Position numbers and translations under genes: made by a program
Assembly: GCA_025922875.1 (NCBI GenBank)
Contig: JAICGZ010000011.1
Location: forward strand, 1-44,490
Source: Pyrinomonadaceae bacterium
Lineage (GTDB): Bacteria; Acidobacteriota; Blastocatellia; Pyrinomonadales; Pyrinomonadaceae
Length of the DNA stretch: 44,490 nt
Direction of reading: 5' to 3'
In this document: one piece after another, positions 41,701-44,490 of the stretch
Layout: each line of letters begins with the position of its first letter
Numbering within the stretch: position 1 is the stretch's first letter
Notes under the pieces: generated by a model
Seen by the model: the letters and a program-made list of their open reading frames with translations, nothing else
The model's database searches: none
What the model was told of the DNA's origin: nothing

Positions 41701-43119
41701 CGCTCCAAAGAGATCATCGTCGATACGAACGGCAAGAACGTCTATCCGGACGAGCTCGAAGAGATCTACGCAAACTCTCCGTATATCAAAGAGCTGAGTA
41801 TCGTCGGTCTGCCGGATGGCATCGGTGAAAAGGTCGCTTGTCTCGTTGTGGCTGATGATGAATACGACATCTCACTCTCACGGGCAGCGCTGCACCGGCA
41901 TGTTGAAGAGCACTTCCGCGAAGTCTCTGCTTCCCTGCCCTATTACAAACGCGTGAAGGTTCTCCATTTCACTGACATCGAACTGCCACGTACAGCAACT
42001 CGCAAGGTAAAGCGACGTGAAGTGGTCCAAATGATGGAGTCTCTCGAGGAAAGTCAGAAGTCAGGCCGTCGTGGTGGTGTGCAGGAGGCTGCAAATGCCG
42101 AAGCGGCGTGGTTGTTGGGAGTTGTGGCGACCGTCGCAAACCGTCCGCGATCTGATGTGTCGGTTGATACGCGACTGAGCGATCTGGGTTTTGACAGTTT
42201 GATGTTTGTCGAGCTTGCGACCGCGATCGAAAGCAGCGGCGGCTCGATCTCCGCACCGGAACGATTCAACGAGATACAGGATGTGCGCGAGCTTCTGACG
42301 GTAGTCAGCCGTCAACCTGTTGTCTCAGCCAAACAGGAAACGCGAACGGACGATCGTAAAAAGGACGAAGAGATCCGTGTGCCTTCGGTGGTTCGCACTG
42401 CGGGAACGAAGGCCGGCGATTTCCTCCAGCATTTCCTCTACGATCAGTTTCTGCATACGCATTACGACGGGCGCTCAAACATTCCGCCGCACACCAACTT
42501 CATCGTCGCCGCGAACCACTGTTCGCACCTCGATATGGGCCTGACAAAGATGGCGCTCGGTGAATTCGGCAAGGATCTGGTCGCGCTCGCTGCTGCCGAT
42601 TACTTCTTCGACACGAAGTACAAACGCGCGGTGATGGAGAACTTCACGAATCTGGTGCCGATGGAACGAACGGGTTCGTTGCGGCAGTCACTGCGTCACG
42701 CGAAGTCGTTTTTGGATCGTGGCTACAACGCGCTCATCTTCCCCGAAGGCACGCGCTCGATGACCGGGATCCTGGCTGACTTCAAACCCGTGGTCGGGTA
42801 TCTCGCGCTGCACGCGCGCGTGGGCATCCTGCCGATGTTTCTAGAGGGCACGTATGAAGCGATGCCTAAAGGGACCACGATTATCAAGAACCGCAATGTT
42901 GGTGCACGCATCGGGCGCTTCCTCGAAATTGAAGAGCTTGAAGAGATGACGAAAGGATTGCCGCGAGCCGAGGCGTACAGGCTTATCGCCGCGCGCGTCA
43001 GGCATGAGGTCGTAAATCTCCGCGACGGCACCCGCAACAAATTCGATGCGAAGGAATTGCGGAAGTTTTGGAGGAGCGAGCGTAAGAAGGAACTGGTGAG
43101 CGAGGAGGTCGCGGTATAA
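38728..43119 (+). CDS. ElbD-like fatty acyl reductase / AMP-ligase / ACP / acyltransferase
   Basis: A 1463-residue four-domain enzyme. (1) Fatty acyl-CoA reductase (about 10-530): NAD(P) motif GSTGFLG at 18-24, YxxxK at Tyr274/Lys278, and a C-terminal segment including EKFDWYDYW. (2) AMP-forming acyl ligase (about 545-1105): TSGTTGHPKG at 724-733, EGYGLTEASPV and YTGDLG. (3) Acyl carrier domain (about 1120-1195): LGFDSL with phosphopantetheine Ser1157. (4) PlsC-type acyltransferase (about 1215-1440): NHCSHLD at 1263-1269 and FPEGTRS. The layout matches ElbD, needed for ether lipids in Myxococcus xanthus. The enzyme could activate a fatty acid, reduce it to an alcohol or aldehyde, and acylate glycerol phosphate. 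ATG 38728 lacks a clear ribosome binding site. Confidence 0.9.
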   Translation: MKLSPTEIYKDRKIFLIGSTGFLGKVTLSMLLHRFPNVGKIYLTVRARSREESENRFWNSIITAPPFDPLRERYGGALEGFVNEKVVVRGGDIAEPNFGYSEEDAQAIADDIDIIINSAGNVTFNPTLESGLRTNVVGTQNVIAFARRMKRPALVHVSTCFVAGNRSGAVWESDPVIGYFPRQRELEGVHFSVDQEIADCAKLADRVRDEARDSMMTARFRELARKRLNEEGRDVDDPDALGLAVARERKVWTRTRLTDLGVERAAYWGWPNIYTYTKSLGEQLVAAETGMVRSIVRPSIVESAMSYPFPGWNEGFTTTAPIIFLIRKGQTQIPADPKLILDITPVDQVASVMLAVAAQACVEEPQLVYQAATGDANANNMERIIGLCGLDKRRHFEEKDTGVKILNQVAARMEPRPVTVSKFESTSVPMFNSAAKKASSLLDRVRPRWGGGRVGEVIDLMKNSVERVEELTRETTEAFDMFRPFTVENAYVFRCDNVRSLFHRISEDEQSLLTWNPEKFDWYDYWLNIHLPGLTKWVFPTLEDEMRAKPKRVYTYRDLLELFETSTKRHATRVAMRIERDGRKEQYTYADLRELATRVAGFLASEGIKPGDRVLLVSSNAPEWGMTYFGVLKAGATCIPCDPESSTSEILNFARAGNAAGIICSDAIINDHPTLRELLQEHGRARLWTFQDVFALPDEETEDQRIALLPQRVHPQGVASLIFTSGTTGHPKGVMLSHRNLTSMVSMLSSVFDMTTRDGVLSVLPLHHTFEFSTGFLTPLSRGAQITYLPELTSDALARAIKNGHVTGMVGVPALWELLHRRIKNRLYERSDWIGKAADNLIRANAWMRDKTPLNFGQVLFYPIHEGLGGRIRYFISGGSALSEKIQRDFHGLGFTILEGYGLTEASPVLTVTRPENRMLTGTVGKPLPGVEVRIADPDASGVGEVIARGPNVMLGYYEDEAATRKTLVERWLYTGDLGRVDDDGNLYLVGRSKEIIVDTNGKNVYPDELEEIYANSPYIKELSIVGLPDGIGEKVACLVVADDEYDISLSRAALHRHVEEHFREVSASLPYYKRVKVLHFTDIELPRTATRKVKRREVVQMMESLEESQKSGRRGGVQEAANAEAAWLLGVVATVANRPRSDVSVDTRLSDLGFDSLMFVELATAIESSGGSISAPERFNEIQDVRELLTVVSRQPVVSAKQETRTDDRKKDEEIRVPSVVRTAGTKAGDFLQHFLYDQFLHTHYDGRSNIPPHTNFIVAANHCSHLDMGLTKMALGEFGKDLVALAAADYFFDTKYKRAVMENFTNLVPMERTGSLRQSLRHAKSFLDRGYNALIFPEGTRSMTGILADFKPVVGYLALHARVGILPMFLEGTYEAMPKGTTIIKNRNVGARIGRFLEIEELEEMTKGLPRAEAYRLIAARVRHEVVNLRDGTRNKFDAKELRKFWRSERKKELVSEEVAV

Positions 43120-43124
43120 AAACG

Positions 43125-43201
43125 AACCACAGATGATACGGATCAAAGCCGCGGATGTAATCCGGATTGATCCGTGGCTTTGATCTGTGTCATCTGTGGT
43201 T
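43125..43201. repeat. CCACAGAT/CCACGGAT palindrome, family B
   Basis: A 77-base near-perfect inverted repeat from AACCACAGATGATACGG to its complement ending CATCTGTGGTT. It includes an inner CAAAGCC/GGCTTTG pair. It lies inside the operon, between the ElbD-like and SDR genes, where it could reduce expression of the last gene. Confidence 0.93.
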
Positions 43202-43209
43202 TAAGCGCT

Positions 43210-44307
43210 ATGCCTACCAAACAGCCCGGCAAACGCACCGCACGCATCACCCCGGTAACCACCGGCACCAAACGCCGTGCGGCCATCGAGAAGCGACAAC
43301 GCGCGGTTACACTCGTCACCGGTGGCACAGGTTTTCTCGGCTCACACCTCGTTCGACAACTCACCGAAGAAGGCGCCAAAGACATTCGCGTCATGGCTAC
43401 TTCGATCCCCGATTGGCTCGTCGATCTGGGTGTCGAGACCTTTGCCGGTTCGATCACCAGCGCCGAAGACAACAAACGCGCAGTCGAAGGCATTAGCGAG
43501 ATCTACCACCTCGCCGGAAAAGTTTCGCGTGAACGCGAAGACGCTCGCGAGATGTACGACGTTCACGTCGAAGGCACACGTCTGCTGTGTGACGCTGCCA
43601 AAGCCGCGGGCGTCAAAACCATCGTGCTCGCATCCACGAGCGGAACGATCGCGGTCACTAAAGACGGCGAGGTCGTCCCTGATGAAACCTATCCGGTTCC
43701 GCTCGACATCATTTCCCGCTGGCCCTACTACGCGAGCAAAGCCTACCAGGAGATGGCTGCCCTCGAACGTTTCCAGGGCAAAGGCTTGCGCTTGGTCATC
43801 ATGAATCCGAGTTTGTTGTTAGGACCCGGAGACGATCGTCTTAGTTCGACTAAACTCATTCTCGACTTCATGGGTCGAAAGATCGGAGCAGTACCGACCG
43901 GAGGCGTCAGTTTCGTCGATGCGCGAGACGCGGCCCGCACGTTTCGAGTCGCGATGAAGAAAGGACGGCATGGCGAACGTTATCTGCTCGGCGCCGCTAA
44001 CTGGACCTTCTCGAAGTTTTTTGGACGACTCGAGCGCCTGACAAAAGTTTCGGCGCCGAAGTTTGCACTGCCTTCCAGAATCGCGATTACGGGCGCAAAC
44101 CTGCTGGATTCTTTTTTCAAGCAGTGGGACCTGGCATCGCCGGTTGAGCCGGGCGCCATCGAGATGGCCCAGTATTTCTGGTATCTAAACTGTTTGAAAG
44201 CCTCGCGCGACCTCAACTTCAAGCCGCGTGACCCCGGCGAGACCCTGCACGACACAGTCGCCTACCTCCGTGAGAACTTCCTCGGCAGCAACGCCTTTGG
44301 GAAATAA
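43210..44307 (+). CDS. extended SDR / NAD-dependent epimerase family protein
   Basis: The 365-residue product has a basic N-terminal extension of about 30 residues, then a Rossmann fold with VTGGTGFLG (GGTGFLG at 38-44) and the catalytic YxxxK at Tyr173/Lys177 (PYYASKAYQ). It belongs to the extended SDR family that includes 3-beta-HSD-like, dihydroflavonol-reductase-like and hopanoid-associated epimerases. Last gene of the operon; it probably oxidises or reduces a hydroxyl or keto group on the lipid product. I chose ATG 43210 because an upstream GTG lies in the palindrome. The 5' part is intact and the gene ends before the damaged right end of the window. Confidence 0.88.
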   Translation: MPTKQPGKRTARITPVTTGTKRRAAIEKRQRAVTLVTGGTGFLGSHLVRQLTEEGAKDIRVMATSIPDWLVDLGVETFAGSITSAEDNKRAVEGISEIYHLAGKVSREREDAREMYDVHVEGTRLLCDAAKAAGVKTIVLASTSGTIAVTKDGEVVPDETYPVPLDIISRWPYYASKAYQEMAALERFQGKGLRLVIMNPSLLLGPGDDRLSSTKLILDFMGRKIGAVPTGGVSFVDARDAARTFRVAMKKGRHGERYLLGAANWTFSKFFGRLERLTKVSAPKFALPSRIAITGANLLDSFFKQWDLASPVEPGAIEMAQYFWYLNCLKASRDLNFKPRDPGETLHDTVAYLRENFLGSNAFGK

Positions 44308-44381
44308 AGTTTCCTGACTTCGGGGAACTCTTTGTCACTCTGGGGCGTCTTATGACGCGACATTGATTGAAATACGAATTC

Positions 44382-44466
44382 CTCCCTGGAGTGCGGCGGG
44401 CGGGGGGCCCGGTGGTTTTTTTTAAAGATGTTGCGGAAAAAAACGGGCCACGCCGCCCCCCAACCC
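44382..44466. repeat. corrupted family A palindrome at window end
   Basis: CTCCCTGGAGTGCGGCGGG matches the left arm of the element at 7736. After that the sequence becomes homopolymer-rich, yet still follows the element loosely (GCGGAAAAAAACGGGCCACG against the expected GCGGAAACAAAGCGGCGCCAGG). This looks like poor sequence read through a strong hairpin at a contig end. I see no gene after 44307. Confidence 0.6.
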
Positions 44467-44490
44467 GGGGCCCGCCCGAGCTGCAGCACA

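Noticed and set aside
23869-43201. CRISPR array as an explanation of the repeats
   Set aside because: The repeats are isolated palindromes kilobases apart with no regular spacers, and no cas gene is present.

Overview
This 44.5 kb window reads as a chromosomal contig from an Acidobacteriota bacterium, most likely class Blastocatellia (subdivision 4, Pyrinomonadaceae-like). This is inferred from gene content, not from a marker gene. The content includes a zinc-dependent DUF5117/DUF4953-type metalloprotease, a PknB-type kinase with the characteristic N-terminus, a split glycine dehydrogenase, an ElbD-like ether-lipid enzyme, many GTG/TTG starts, and a dense population of intergenic palindromes. 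No rRNA, tRNA, CRISPR array, phage gene or transposase was seen.

Layout. (i) 108-3031: a YfgM-like TPR membrane protein faces an ECF sigma factor and its zinc-finger anti-sigma; a candidate autoregulatory ECF promoter sits at 1143-1171. (ii) 3296-7729: a complete glycine cleavage T-H-P1-P2 operon (gcvT, gcvH, gcvPA, gcvPB), followed by a convergent thioredoxin-like [2Fe-2S] ferredoxin. (iii) 8328-9935: a membrane protein joining a cytoplasmic FHA domain to an external trypsin-like protease. (iv) 10248-17866: an uncharacterised envelope locus. It holds a secreted protein of unknown family, a secreted alkaline-phosphatase-superfamily hydrolase, a fusion of a UPF0104/LPG-synthase-type flippase domain to a MacB/FtsX permease domain, and a zinc-ribbon membrane protein. 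(v) 17977-23835, minus strand: two secreted zinc peptidases with an M23 peptidase between them. (vi) 23930-24773: a DinB-like protein and a small Rho_N-like protein. (vii) 24880-29155: a molybdenum hydroxylase operon of form II CO-dehydrogenase type (small, large and medium subunits plus CoxG). (viii) 29230-36260: a secreted M24 Xaa-Pro aminopeptidase, a Ser/Thr kinase, a UPF0182 membrane protein and a TPR lipoprotein. (ix) 36409-44307: a four-gene operon with a HAD-IB hydrolase, a LarA-like DUF2088 protein, a 1463-residue reductase/AMP-ligase/ACP/acyltransferase, and an extended SDR. This resembles the ether-lipid (elb) type of locus.

The most promising leads for an undescribed system are the flippase-FtsX fusion locus (iv) and the ElbD-like operon (ix). 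A second layer runs through the window: at least five families of intergenic palindromes. Many lie flush with, or supply, the stop codon of the preceding gene, and one family appears to have entered both ends of the coding sequence at 12287-14875. One family (copies at 14, 3072 and 7736) keeps its hairpin apex through compensatory changes. The right end of the window looks like a corrupted copy of that same element, so both ends of the window are probably assembly break points at this repeat.
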